The notes under the pieces were generated by a model. It saw only the letters and a program-made list of their open reading frames with translations. It was not told where the DNA came from and did not search any database. Positions 28,101 through 34,427 of a stretch of 64,000 bases of DNA are shown piece by piece; position 1 is the stretch's first letter, and every line of letters starts with the position of its first letter. The translations under genes were made by a program, and so were the position numbers. The DNA is taken from positions 1 to 64,000 of the forward strand of contig JAJDAO010000103.1 in the NCBI GenBank assembly GCA_029261835.1, read 5' to 3'. This DNA is from Deltaproteobacteria bacterium. GTDB lineage: Bacteria; Myxococcota_A; UBA9160; UBA4427.

Positions 28101-30113
28101 CTTCAGTTCGCGCCAGATCTCGCAGTTGGTCGGGTCACTTTCCGCCGCAGACTCCAGGCTCGCGATAGCTTGCGCTTCGTCGCCGCTCTCGCTGGCCAGT
28201 TGGGCCAGCTGCAGGCGGTTGGCGGCTTGCTCCGTCCCGAGGAGCAGCGGATCCAGGCGCTGCAGTGTCTGAGTGAGGTCCTCCAGGCGTCCGATCTCTC
28301 GCTGCAGCCGCGCCGCGGTCTCGAGCGTTTGGCGATCCTCTGGCGTTGCCTCCAGGAGTCGCTCGATCCAGACGAGCGCGCGTTCGGGCTCGTGGTGGCC
28401 CTCGAGCAGGCGCACGAGCTCGTCGACGAGTTCGCCGAGGCGGGCCGGGTCTGTCGTGGCGGATGCCTCGCGCTCGCAGACGAGCACCATTGCCTGCTCG
28501 TCCCCTGATTCGCGCGCGATGCGTTCCAGCCCGCGTAGGGCTTTCGCCGATGTGGGGTCGAGCTCGAGGGTGCTCTCGAAGGCGCTCGTAGCGGCTTCGA
28601 AGTCTTCGTGGTGGTCGAGCAGTACCTCTCCGAGAGCGCAGCAGTAGCTCGCGCGCCGCTCGGGAGGTGCCTCTGCGCTCGCCCGCTCGAGCAGGTCGCG
28701 CAGCTCTCCCCAGCGCTCCGTCTGGCGGTAGAGGTGCTGCAGCCGGCGAGTGGCATCATGCATCTGCGGGTTGGCGGCGAATGCCCTGGCGAGTGCGTTG
28801 ATCGCCGCCTCCCTATCAGCCAGATCGTCTTCGTAGACTTGACCGAGTTCGTAGAGCGCCTCCGCCTGCATCTCGGGGTCGTCGTCGAATAGCGACGCCC
28901 GTTGCTCGAGAACTTCGGCCAGTTCGCCGCTCCGGCCCGCGCGGGCGAGCGCATCGGACAGCGCTTCGATCACCAAGGGGTCAGCCGCGTTGGATGCCTG
29001 CGCCTGCTGGAGGTGGGCGAGCGCCTGCGAGTCGTTTCCCTCATCGCTGCACAGATCGGCCGCTTCGAGCAACGTGCTGACGGGCGCGGCATCTCCAGAC
29101 AGTTCGACGACGCGCTCGAGTGAGGCCTTGAGGACGGCAGTGTCGCCCTGCCGTCGCGCCACCTCGGCCATCGCCTGATGGACCGAGGCGTCATCCGCGA
29201 CCAGCTCCAGGCCCCGTGCAAACCAGCTGCGCGCCAGCTCGATATCGTTCAGTTGTTCGAGCTGGATGTAGCCCGCTTCGACGGCGACGGCCGAGCGCTG
29301 TCGGGCTCCCGAGGACAGGTCGAAACGCCTCTCGTAGAGGTCCGCTAGCAAGTTCCACTGTTCCTGGGCCCTGGCGATCTCGATCAGTGATTCCACCGCA
29401 TCCGCGTTGCGAGCATCGTCTGTCATGGCTCTGCGGAAGCACTGGGTTGCTCTCTCTCCTTGCTCCAGTGGGCCGGAGTACAGTCGACCGAGCGCGACCA
29501 GCGCCGGCGCTCGCTCGGGCCCGCGCAGCAGGCCGACCAGCTCTTCCCAGGTCTCAGCTGCTACTGCCCAATCTCCACGCATCTGGTGGGTCAGGGCGAG
29601 GCCCTCGAGAGCCCTCTTCTCCTGCGGATCGGCCGCGCGCGCGCGCTCGAAGCAGCTCTTCGCTTCCTCGCAATCGTCGAGATGCGCGAGCCAGATGTGT
29701 CCCATTTCGGCCAAGAAGGTCGCCCGCTCGGCGGCGCTCATCTCCAGCTGGTCCTCGATCTCTGCGATCTGCAGCACCATGTCCCACTGCGCGCGACCGC
29801 AATGAATCTGGCGTAGCTGTCGCAGGGCGGGTCGGAACGTTGGATCCACCTTGACCGCGTCCCAGTAGATCGCGGCCGCTTGGTCGATCTCGGAGCAGCG
29901 CTCTTCCAAGATCTGACCGAGGCGAAAGAGGATCGGAGCGCGACGCCTGGGTTCCTCCTGCAGACTGGGTGCCTCGAGCCGCTGTCGGTAGAGCGACACG
30001 AGCTCATCCCACTGCCCGTCCAGGAACAGGTGCTCTTGCAGCGCTTCAAAGGCCTTCGTGTTCTCGGGATCCGAGGCCAGAGTCTCACGGTGCTGGTCGA
30101 GAATCGCGGTCAA
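22185..30113 (-). CDS. Giant tetratricopeptide-repeat protein, 2642 residues
   Basis: One uninterrupted frame of almost 8 kb. From residue 1 (MTAILDQHRETLASDPENTK) to about 2400 it is built of helical TPR units with the usual W-x-x-L-x-x-x-Y / A-x-x-x-Y-x-x-A-L-x-x-D-P spacing (for example AIEAYRAALEASPGDLDALR, AAAIYWDAVKVDPTFRPAL). There is no signal peptide or membrane span, so it should be a cytoplasmic solenoid scaffold. The last about 220 residues, beginning near ADSLPV/PTWETVRQICKIAAQ, lack clear repeats and look like a separate globular helical domain. No catalytic motif seen. Pairs with the downstream PilZ gene. Long open frames in the other five frames over this gene are codon-bias shadows. 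Confidence 0.88.
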   Translation of the reverse strand: MTAILDQHRETLASDPENTKAFEALQEHLFLDGQWDELVSLYRQRLEAPSLQEEPRRRAPILFRLGQILEERCSEIDQAAAIYWDAVKVDPTFRPALRQLRQIHCGRAQWDMVLQIAEIEDQLEMSAAERATFLAEMGHIWLAHLDDCEEAKSCFERARAADPQEKRALEGLALTHQMRGDWAVAAETWEELVGLLRGPERAPALVALGRLYSGPLEQGERATQCFRRAMTDDARNADAVESLIEIARAQEQWNLLADLYERRFDLSSGARQRSAVAVEAGYIQLEQLNDIELARSWFARGLELVADDASVHQAMAEVARRQGDTAVLKASLERVVELSGDAAPVSTLLEAADLCSDEGNDSQALAHLQQAQASNAADPLVIEALSDALARAGRSGELAEVLEQRASLFDDDPEMQAEALYELGQVYEDDLADREAAINALARAFAANPQMHDATRRLQHLYRQTERWGELRDLLERASAEAPPERRASYCCALGEVLLDHHEDFEAATSAFESTLELDPTSAKALRGLERIARESGDEQAMVLVCEREASATTDPARLGELVDELVRLLEGHHEPERALVWIERLLEATPEDRQTLETAARLQREIGRLEDLTQTLQRLDPLLLGTEQAANRLQLAQLASESGDEAQAIASLESAAESDPTNCEIWRELKRRYEAGHQLHDVARVQRRLADTLPADEQARCLDELTTLLETQLGDMEAAIVVLWRLCDMPARPAGAPERLEALLERAGRFEELAQRLLERRRAVPDDSDDAEEIDLRRAHLLLDQLGQAEQAASLFRSIRDRNPGCQEATTGLEQALRSGNDSAGLALLLESRARNEEDASARAHIEFERAVILEEALEDEENAQSLYTALADQMDDASIGTLAAARLVCLLERRGDWATLRRRLEDNLRGGPGEDDLQLHERLAVICRDRLADREGGIEHLESIGRLQPENAETWRQLAQLYDELERPEDLLHALEAELDCQPDIRRELILRSKAADLCSKLATAEDSADSKLLVRARGHYERVLELDAGHSRASEFLIDHYESEGRLTEVARLLRGRLDARRDEDERDPDQRVSLQLRVADLLADRLDDVDGAIGTLEEALAEIGPVGLVSEPLAELYARAGAVDELVDLCRRASGRCDAAEEKAGWMLRLGSVLREAGETGEAVEAYCAALVDCPGDREIEAVLRDLYRELGDAQSLASLLEGEIPRLSALEQVPLRIELAELLREQLARPEDALAQLQKVLSVEPERSVAFDAAVELSEQLGLQEEILRLIEARLASGGDLASATGLLERRGDLLAGALERPEEAASAYREAIALDPDNGRARRSLCSVLQKLERWPAVLDCLHLESHACTEEERVPILERAAEIARQHVSSDAQLPWLQRLRAERPDDADVVARMADVHRQAGRPEALLRALELELSLVSDPEQTHDLQLQRARVLERDLQSPARAITAYEIARTVAPNGAAPVLRELDRLYKLAGRAHRRVDVLEALLELAAPEERIGLHREAATILSTSFAEPDRAAAHLVSAVSLCEATAAEDDELFPILLRELQENLRAAGQTDAWVRAAEAEFTWLTTRTAADRPRCADLHWELANTYARDLGLPDEATGHLRALLALVEQAEQTGEEGLSPERLERAELELIGRLRASGNLVALGGQLEKRLARDRGDSEEWLELAQLRTESLHAPAAAAQAYREVLARQPSCLAAIRGLRHVCECLRDWSEVARSIELELALPNRWAARELLALQKRLGDICRQRLQAPERAIEAYRAALEASPGDLDALRSLEQLVEQCEDWSEALDLFELEVDILGEDDPDRRHWLWLQNGRIACEHTDDPQRALRGFEAAARISRLSAPDQLTLASLYRAVDDVERFSEAFAHWCDDPESGASCRDHLAVVGALEELGRSDAALERALTATRLADGNAESWETLARLYEQRADLSGASEALQRAADLRDPKEAALLLVRAAELSEGADAEAAAQLLRRATQRDPGLARAHAELARVAERLEQLDVAEEAAGLALELASAGDQLDGERQLASALVGGRTARAQQRLEQAARFYAAALELDPDHREAMDAQGEIVFELGEYDAARKLLQARLEMHGSNSRRAWQLAAVARCLEHESDNSTALARYQEALEIDPSLSMAHEGSVRIHEQAGRDDLAVSALESWICQDEDRGSRARSHLQAAEHLLNNGDLEASEAHLRKALSEDADLQRTWVLLSELLLDLDRTEEALSTGDLALEHVTERELRARVSLIRGRVLDQREEVRKAAEAYGDAARGDARCAEAALAEARLLRSMGDWYAAAEALERFASAHPEPDSLELAQIHLERGRLMSGPLENVQQAICCYERALELRPGLSQARKPLATLLAHVPGRWEDAVCHHQDLLGDNPTRQSSLRALLEISRRRDLEKSSSLGLAVLRALGIASPEEVAYSPDSLPVQLRATPPLEEPTWETVRQICKIAAQEIGEVLAETSPPARAGDQAMQDFWAHVGEAEASLTAPGLCWLPSEQLSSIVYTLTALSADPGGNCNDGPYLHSLDGSLGRWTRRKIRKSLEDTAIRDVQAIDYQRWREQIRLLAACKALDTTGGDLRTALIALASEEQGEDWAGPSESADITALVAGSDLALQLLGRAVDAWCREISRGA

Positions 30114-30507
30114 GCTTGCCCCCTTGGGCCACCCTCGGTAAGGGGTCTCCCCGGAGGCTTCATCGACCTCTTGGCTCTCGGGCTTGATGCATTTCCGTCT
30201 TGAGGCGTTTCCTGTTTGGCGAAGTTTTCCGAGTAGTTAGATACGGGAAGCGACAGGCTGCTGTCGGCCCCGTCGAGCATGCCGACTCGCCGGCGGGAGG
30301 CGCTGACCACAGACTGGCTCCGGACCGGCCGCGAGCCGCCAGCGGGACCGCGACAGCCGATTCGTGGTGGCGTCGATCGGGCCGCGCTATTACCCGGTGG
30401 CAGGAATGGAGTTTTCATGCCCCGCGGCCGTCTCTCGTGCCGCGTCGCGTGAGTGGAGCCGCAAGCGCGGGCAGCGCTTGCGGCCGAAAGCTGGGAGACC
30501 TGGCTGA
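30114..30507. other. 394-base divergent gap between the giant TPR gene and pyrK
   Basis: It must hold the 5' regions of both genes. A perfect inverted repeat CGACAG-GCTG-CTGTCG lies at 30251-30266, close to an AT-richer stretch (30220-30245). A 102-codon minus-strand frame (30110-30418) overlaps the TPR start and looks spurious. No confident promoter or RNA element. Confidence 0.45.
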
Positions 30508-31356
30508 TTGACGAGCACCGGCCGTGACAGCCGTCTCCCCAGCCGAATTGATGCGCAGGTGCTGGAGAACCGCTCCGAGGGGGGGAATAACCACAGGCTG
30601 GTGCTGAGCGTGCCCGACTGGCCCGGCGCGGAGCCCGGGCAGTTCATCATGCTGTCCGCCGGCGCGCGAGCTGCCGTCGAGCGCAGCGACCCGCTGCTCC
30701 CCCGTCCAATGGCGGTCTACCGAGGGCATGCCCCGGCGGCTGAGCCAGCAGCGGGTCGGGTCGAGGTGCTCTACCGGGTCTCGGGCCGGGGCACCCAGCT
30801 GATCAGCGAGGCTCTGCCCGGCCAGCGTTTGAGAGTCGTCGGCCCGCTCGGGCGTGGCTTCCCCGAAGTCGAGTCCGACGCGAGCGCCGTGCTCGTGGGA
30901 GGGGGTACGGGCGTCGCCTCACTCTACGAGCTGGCGGCCCGCGCCGTCGCCCGCGCCCGCACCACTGTTGTCCTCGGAGCACGCACCGCCGCCGATCTGA
31001 TGGGGCGGGACGACTTCGCCGGGCTCGACATCGATCTGCAAATTACGACAGAGGACGGCAGCAGCGGACTGCGTGGTCTCGTGACCGACGCCCTGGCGCC
31101 GCTTCTTCGCCGGGTTTCGCGGCCGTCGAGCACCACGGTGTACGCCTGCGGTCCGACGCCGATGATGCGCGCCTGCGCCGAGCTCGCCGAGTCACACGCG
31201 GTACGCTGCCTCGTGTCGCTGGAGAACAATATGGCGTGTGGCTTCGGTGTCTGCCTCGGCTGCGCGGTGCCCGCGCGCCGTGGCGGCTTCGCGCTGGTCT
31301 GCCAGTCGGGGCCGGTCTTCGATTCGAACGATGTCCGGTGGCAGGACCTCCCATGA
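30508..31356 (+). CDS. pyrK: Dihydroorotate dehydrogenase B electron-transfer subunit PyrK
   Basis: An FAD/2Fe-2S protein that passes electrons from the PyrD subunit to NAD. Order: ferredoxin-reductase-like FAD barrel (RPMAVYRG, GRGTQLISEALPGQRL), NAD-binding domain (LVGGGTGVASLYELA, YACGPTPMMRA), then the C-terminal cluster cysteines in NMACGFGVCLGCAVP and ALVCQSGPVF, four in all. TTG start at 30508 with GGGAGA upstream; 282 residues. Overlaps pyrD by ATGA, so the two subunits are coupled. Confidence 0.92.
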   Translation: MTSTGRDSRLPSRIDAQVLENRSEGGNNHRLVLSVPDWPGAEPGQFIMLSAGARAAVERSDPLLPRPMAVYRGHAPAAEPAAGRVEVLYRVSGRGTQLISEALPGQRLRVVGPLGRGFPEVESDASAVLVGGGTGVASLYELAARAVARARTTVVLGARTAADLMGRDDFAGLDIDLQITTEDGSSGLRGLVTDALAPLLRRVSRPSSTTVYACGPTPMMRACAELAESHAVRCLVSLENNMACGFGVCLGCAVPARRGGFALVCQSGPVFDSNDVRWQDLP

Positions 31357-32279
31357 GCGGGGGGATCGACACCCGGGTCTGCCTGGCGGGAATCGAGCTG
31401 CGGAATCCGGTGCTCGGCGCTTCCGGCACTTTTGGCTACGGCAGCGAATTCGAGGCGTTCTTCGATCTGCGCAGGATCGGCGGCTTTGTCGCCAAGAGCC
31501 TGACGCTGGAGCCGCGCTGGGGGAATCCGCCGCCGCGCATCGCCGAAGCGCCCTCGGGAATGCTGAACGCGATCAGCATCGAGAACATTGGCGTGGCGGC
31601 ATTCCTCGAGGAGAAGCTGCCCCGGGTTCCAGACGGCGTTGCGGTCATCGCGAGCTGTTTCGGAACCGAGTCGGCTGAGTATGCCGAGCTCGCCGCGCGG
31701 CTCTCGAGTTCGCCGCGCGTGGCCGGGATCGAGATCAACGCCTCATGTCCGCACGTCAAGAGCGGCGGCATCGAGTTCGGTCAGGATGCGAGCCTGCTGG
31801 CCGAGCTGGTGCGGCGTGTCCGGGAGGCCACCCGGTTGCCGCTTCTCGTGAAGCTCTCGCCCAATGTCACCCGGATTGCCGACATGGCGATGACCTGCGA
31901 GGACGCTGGAGCGGACGGCATCTCGCTCATCAATGCCGTTCAGGCCATGGAGGTCGATGTCGAGACTCGCCGCCCCGTCCTTAGCAACATCCTCGGGGGG
32001 TTGTCCGGTCCGGCCATTCGACCGATTGCCCTGCGCATGGTCTGGCAGGTGTCGCAGGCGGTGAAGATCCCGGTCTGCGGGATCGGCGGCATTCTGACCG
32101 CCGACGACGCCGTGAAGTTTCTGCTCTGCGGCGCGAGTGCCGTCCAGGTTGGCACCGCGAACTACCTGAACCCGCTGGCGGCACTGGAGATCGCCGAGGG
32201 GATCCAGTCGTACGCGGAGCGCCACGGCTTTGCGCGTGTGGCGGACCTGACCGGCGCCCTGGAGACCCGCAGCGTCTGA
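31353..32279 (+). CDS. pyrD: Dihydroorotate dehydrogenase, class 1B catalytic subunit
   Basis: Oxidises dihydroorotate to orotate in pyrimidine synthesis. A 308-residue FMN TIM barrel: GIELRNPVLGASGTFGYG at the start, the active-site cysteine in EINASCPHVKSGG (cysteine base marks class 1), LVKLSPN, and the phosphate-binding GIGGILTADDAVKFLLCGA. Start set by ATGA overlap with pyrK; with PyrK it should form the NAD-dependent heterotetramer rather than a quinone-dependent enzyme. Confidence 0.94.
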   Translation: MSGGIDTRVCLAGIELRNPVLGASGTFGYGSEFEAFFDLRRIGGFVAKSLTLEPRWGNPPPRIAEAPSGMLNAISIENIGVAAFLEEKLPRVPDGVAVIASCFGTESAEYAELAARLSSSPRVAGIEINASCPHVKSGGIEFGQDASLLAELVRRVREATRLPLLVKLSPNVTRIADMAMTCEDAGADGISLINAVQAMEVDVETRRPVLSNILGGLSGPAIRPIALRMVWQVSQAVKIPVCGIGGILTADDAVKFLLCGASAVQVGTANYLNPLAALEIAEGIQSYAERHGFARVADLTGALETRSV

Positions 32280-32287
32280 GTGTCGAG

Positions 32288-32316
32288 TTGCCATCGGCTG
32301 GCAATTCGTTTACTTT
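32288..32316 (+). promoter_or_regulatory. Candidate promoter of the rimP-nusA-infB cluster, with an overlapping inverted repeat
   Basis: TTGCCA (32288-32293), 17 bases, TACTTT (32311-32316). The -35 is also the left arm of a perfect inverted repeat TTGCCA-TCGGC-TGGCAA (32288-32304), which could be an operator or the terminator stem of pyrD. The -10 match is poor (3/6). Confidence 0.35.
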
Positions 32317-32516
32317 GCGCGGGCTTACGTGGGCACTTCCCGGGTCGGGGGGCGTCGGCGAACGCAATGGTTTCGGGTTTCTGGATGTGGCTGAAGCTCG
32401 TCGGTCAGGCTCGTTTCGCGAGTCGCTGGGCGGTGGGTGAAGGCCTGGAGAGTGGACGAGCGTCCGCTTTTTTTGTCTCTGGGATCCGAGTGCTGAGGGC
32501 TGAGGGGGTGAATGGT

Positions 32517-33029
32517 GTGTACCGCGATATCCCCGACGACCTTCGAAGGCTGGTCGAGCCAGTGGTGGAAGACCACGGCTACGCGCTGATGAACGTGGAG
32601 AACGTGCAGGGACCGGGAGCGGCATTACTGAGGATTACGATCGACACCCGATCTGGTGACGGCCGGGTTCCCGTGGACCAGCTCGCCGCCGTTTCGCGCG
32701 AGGTGGCGGCGCAGCTCGATACGGCGAATGCCGTCGACGGGAGCTATCGCCTCGAGGTGTCTTCGCCCGGACTCGACAGAATGCTGGCAAGAGAGGAGGA
32801 CTTCGTCGCGGCTCGTGGAAACGAGGTGAAGCTGAAGACGCGCCGACCTCTGGACGGCCGCAGGCGTTTTCGGGGAGTGCTCGTCGAGTTCAAGAACGGT
32901 GTGGCACGGGTCTCCGTCGAAGGAGAGGAAAAGGACATCCCGTTCGAAGAGGTCGAGAAGGCCAATATCATCTACGCGTTCAGCAGCGCGGATTTCAACA
33001 GGAGCCGCTCGAGCGGCTCCTCTGACTGA
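32517..33029 (+). CDS. rimP: Ribosome maturation factor RimP
   Basis: Needed for 30S maturation. The family core is clear: LRRLVEPVVEDHGYALMNVE, LRITIDTRSGDG..VPVDQL, and the hallmark YRLEVSSPGLDRML, then a C-terminal Sm-like domain (FRGVLVEFKNGVARV). The frame is open far upstream to 32280, but RimP proteins begin just before this core; the GTG at 32517, with GAGGGGG eight bases before it, gives 170 residues. A GTG at 32508 is an alternative. First gene of the conserved rimP-nusA-infB cluster. Confidence 0.88.
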   Translation: MYRDIPDDLRRLVEPVVEDHGYALMNVENVQGPGAALLRITIDTRSGDGRVPVDQLAAVSREVAAQLDTANAVDGSYRLEVSSPGLDRMLAREEDFVAARGNEVKLKTRRPLDGRRRFRGVLVEFKNGVARVSVEGEEKDIPFEEVEKANIIYAFSSADFNRSRSSGSSD

Positions 33030-33044
33030 ACGACTGGAGCCTCT

Positions 33045-34409
33045 ATGCTCGGTCCGAATCTAAAGCGTGAGATCGACCAGATCGCCAAGGACAAGGGCAT
33101 CGATGTGGGTGAGATCATCGCTGCCCTCGAAGAGGCGATGAAGCAGGCTGCCCGAAAGCGCCATGGGCAGGAGAAGGAGATCGAAGCTCGCTACAACGAT
33201 GAGCTTGGCGAGATCGAACTCTTCGAGTTTCTCGAGGTAGTCGAGGACGTAACGGATCGCGGCAGCCAGATCGGGCTGGATGTTGCCCGCGCCGAATACG
33301 ATCCCGAGGCCGAAGTGGGGGACGAGATCGGCGTCAAGCTCGACACGTCCGATTTCGGTCGAATTCTCGCCCAAGCGGCGAAGCAGGTCATCATTCAGCG
33401 GATTCGGGATGCCGAGCGGGACCAGACCTACGACGAGTATCGTGATCGGCAAGGCGAGATCGTCAACGGAATCGTCCGGCGCTTCGAAAAGGGTGCCATC
33501 ATCGTCGACCTCGGCCGTGCCGAGGCCATCCTGCCGCCCAAGGAGCAGGTGCCGCGGGAGAGCTACCGGCCGGGTGATCGCATCCGGGCTTACGTGCGTG
33601 AGGTCAACCGCATCAGCAAGGGGCCGCAGATCGTGGTCTCTCGTGCTTGCATCGAAATGCTGACGAATCTCTTCGCGCAGGAAGTGCCGGAGATGTACGA
33701 GAGGATCGTCAACATCGAGTCGGCAGCGCGTGAGCCGGGCGGTCGCTCGAAGGTCGCAGTTTCCTCGCGGGACGGTGATGTGGACCCGGTCGGAGCCTGT
33801 GTCGGCATGAAGGGCAGTCGCGTACAGGCGGTGGTCCAGGAGCTCCGCGGGGAGCGAATCGACATCGTTCCCTGGAGCCCCGATCCCGCGCGCTATGTCT
33901 GCAGCGCGCTCTCGCCAGCGCTGGTTTCCAAGGTGATCATCGATGAGGACACCAACTCGATGGACGTGATCGTGCCGGACGATCAGCTCTCGTTGGCCAT
34001 CGGGCGGCGTGGGCAGAACGTGCGGCTGGCGGTTCAGCTCACCGGCTGGAAGATCGACATCAAGAGCGAGTCCAAGATGAAGGAGGTGGCCCAATGGCTC
34101 TCGAGGGCGGTCTCCGCCGTGGAGAGCTGTGGGGATCCCGAGGCCGACTTGCTGCTGCAGCAGGGGATCACCTCGCTCGAGGATCTCGCAGAATGTGCGA
34201 CTGACCTGCTGACTTCGCTGCCCGGCATCGATGAGTCCGGGGCGCTGGCGATCAAAGAGAAGGCGGTCGCACTCGCAGTCGAGAAGCGCGAGGAAGAGGA
34301 GCGCGCGCGAGTTGAGGCCGAGGCGGCTGCCGAGGCCGCGGCAAACGAACCCGCGGTGGCCGATTCGGCCAGCGAAGAAGCTGTGCCGATGGAGGGGGGC
34401 GGGGAGTAG
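33045..34409 (+). CDS. nusA: Transcription termination/antitermination factor NusA
   Basis: A 454-residue RNA-polymerase-binding protein. N-terminal domain (1 to about 125), S1 domain (about 130-200, GEIVNGIVRRFEKGAIIVDLG), tandem KH domains (DPVGACVGMKGSRVQAVV; LAIGRRGQNVRLAVQLTGW), then one helix-hairpin-helix-like acidic repeat (LLLQQGITSLEDLAECATDL) and a short Glu/Ala-rich tail. Lies between rimP and infB as in most bacteria. Confidence 0.95.
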   Translation: MLGPNLKREIDQIAKDKGIDVGEIIAALEEAMKQAARKRHGQEKEIEARYNDELGEIELFEFLEVVEDVTDRGSQIGLDVARAEYDPEAEVGDEIGVKLDTSDFGRILAQAAKQVIIQRIRDAERDQTYDEYRDRQGEIVNGIVRRFEKGAIIVDLGRAEAILPPKEQVPRESYRPGDRIRAYVREVNRISKGPQIVVSRACIEMLTNLFAQEVPEMYERIVNIESAAREPGGRSKVAVSSRDGDVDPVGACVGMKGSRVQAVVQELRGERIDIVPWSPDPARYVCSALSPALVSKVIIDEDTNSMDVIVPDDQLSLAIGRRGQNVRLAVQLTGWKIDIKSESKMKEVAQWLSRAVSAVESCGDPEADLLLQQGITSLEDLAECATDLLTSLPGIDESGALAIKEKAVALAVEKREEEERARVEAEAAAEAAANEPAVADSASEEAVPMEGGGE

Positions 34410-34427
34410 CCTCCGGTCAGGGAGTTC

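Noticed and set aside
22185..30113. Apparent DNA repeats inside the giant TPR gene, possible CRISPR-like array
   Set aside because: Similarity is at the protein level (TPR units); no constant-length identical repeats and spacers are present.
30110..30418. 102-codon minus-strand frame upstream of the giant TPR gene
   Set aside because: No ribosome binding site or family features, and it overlaps the TPR start.
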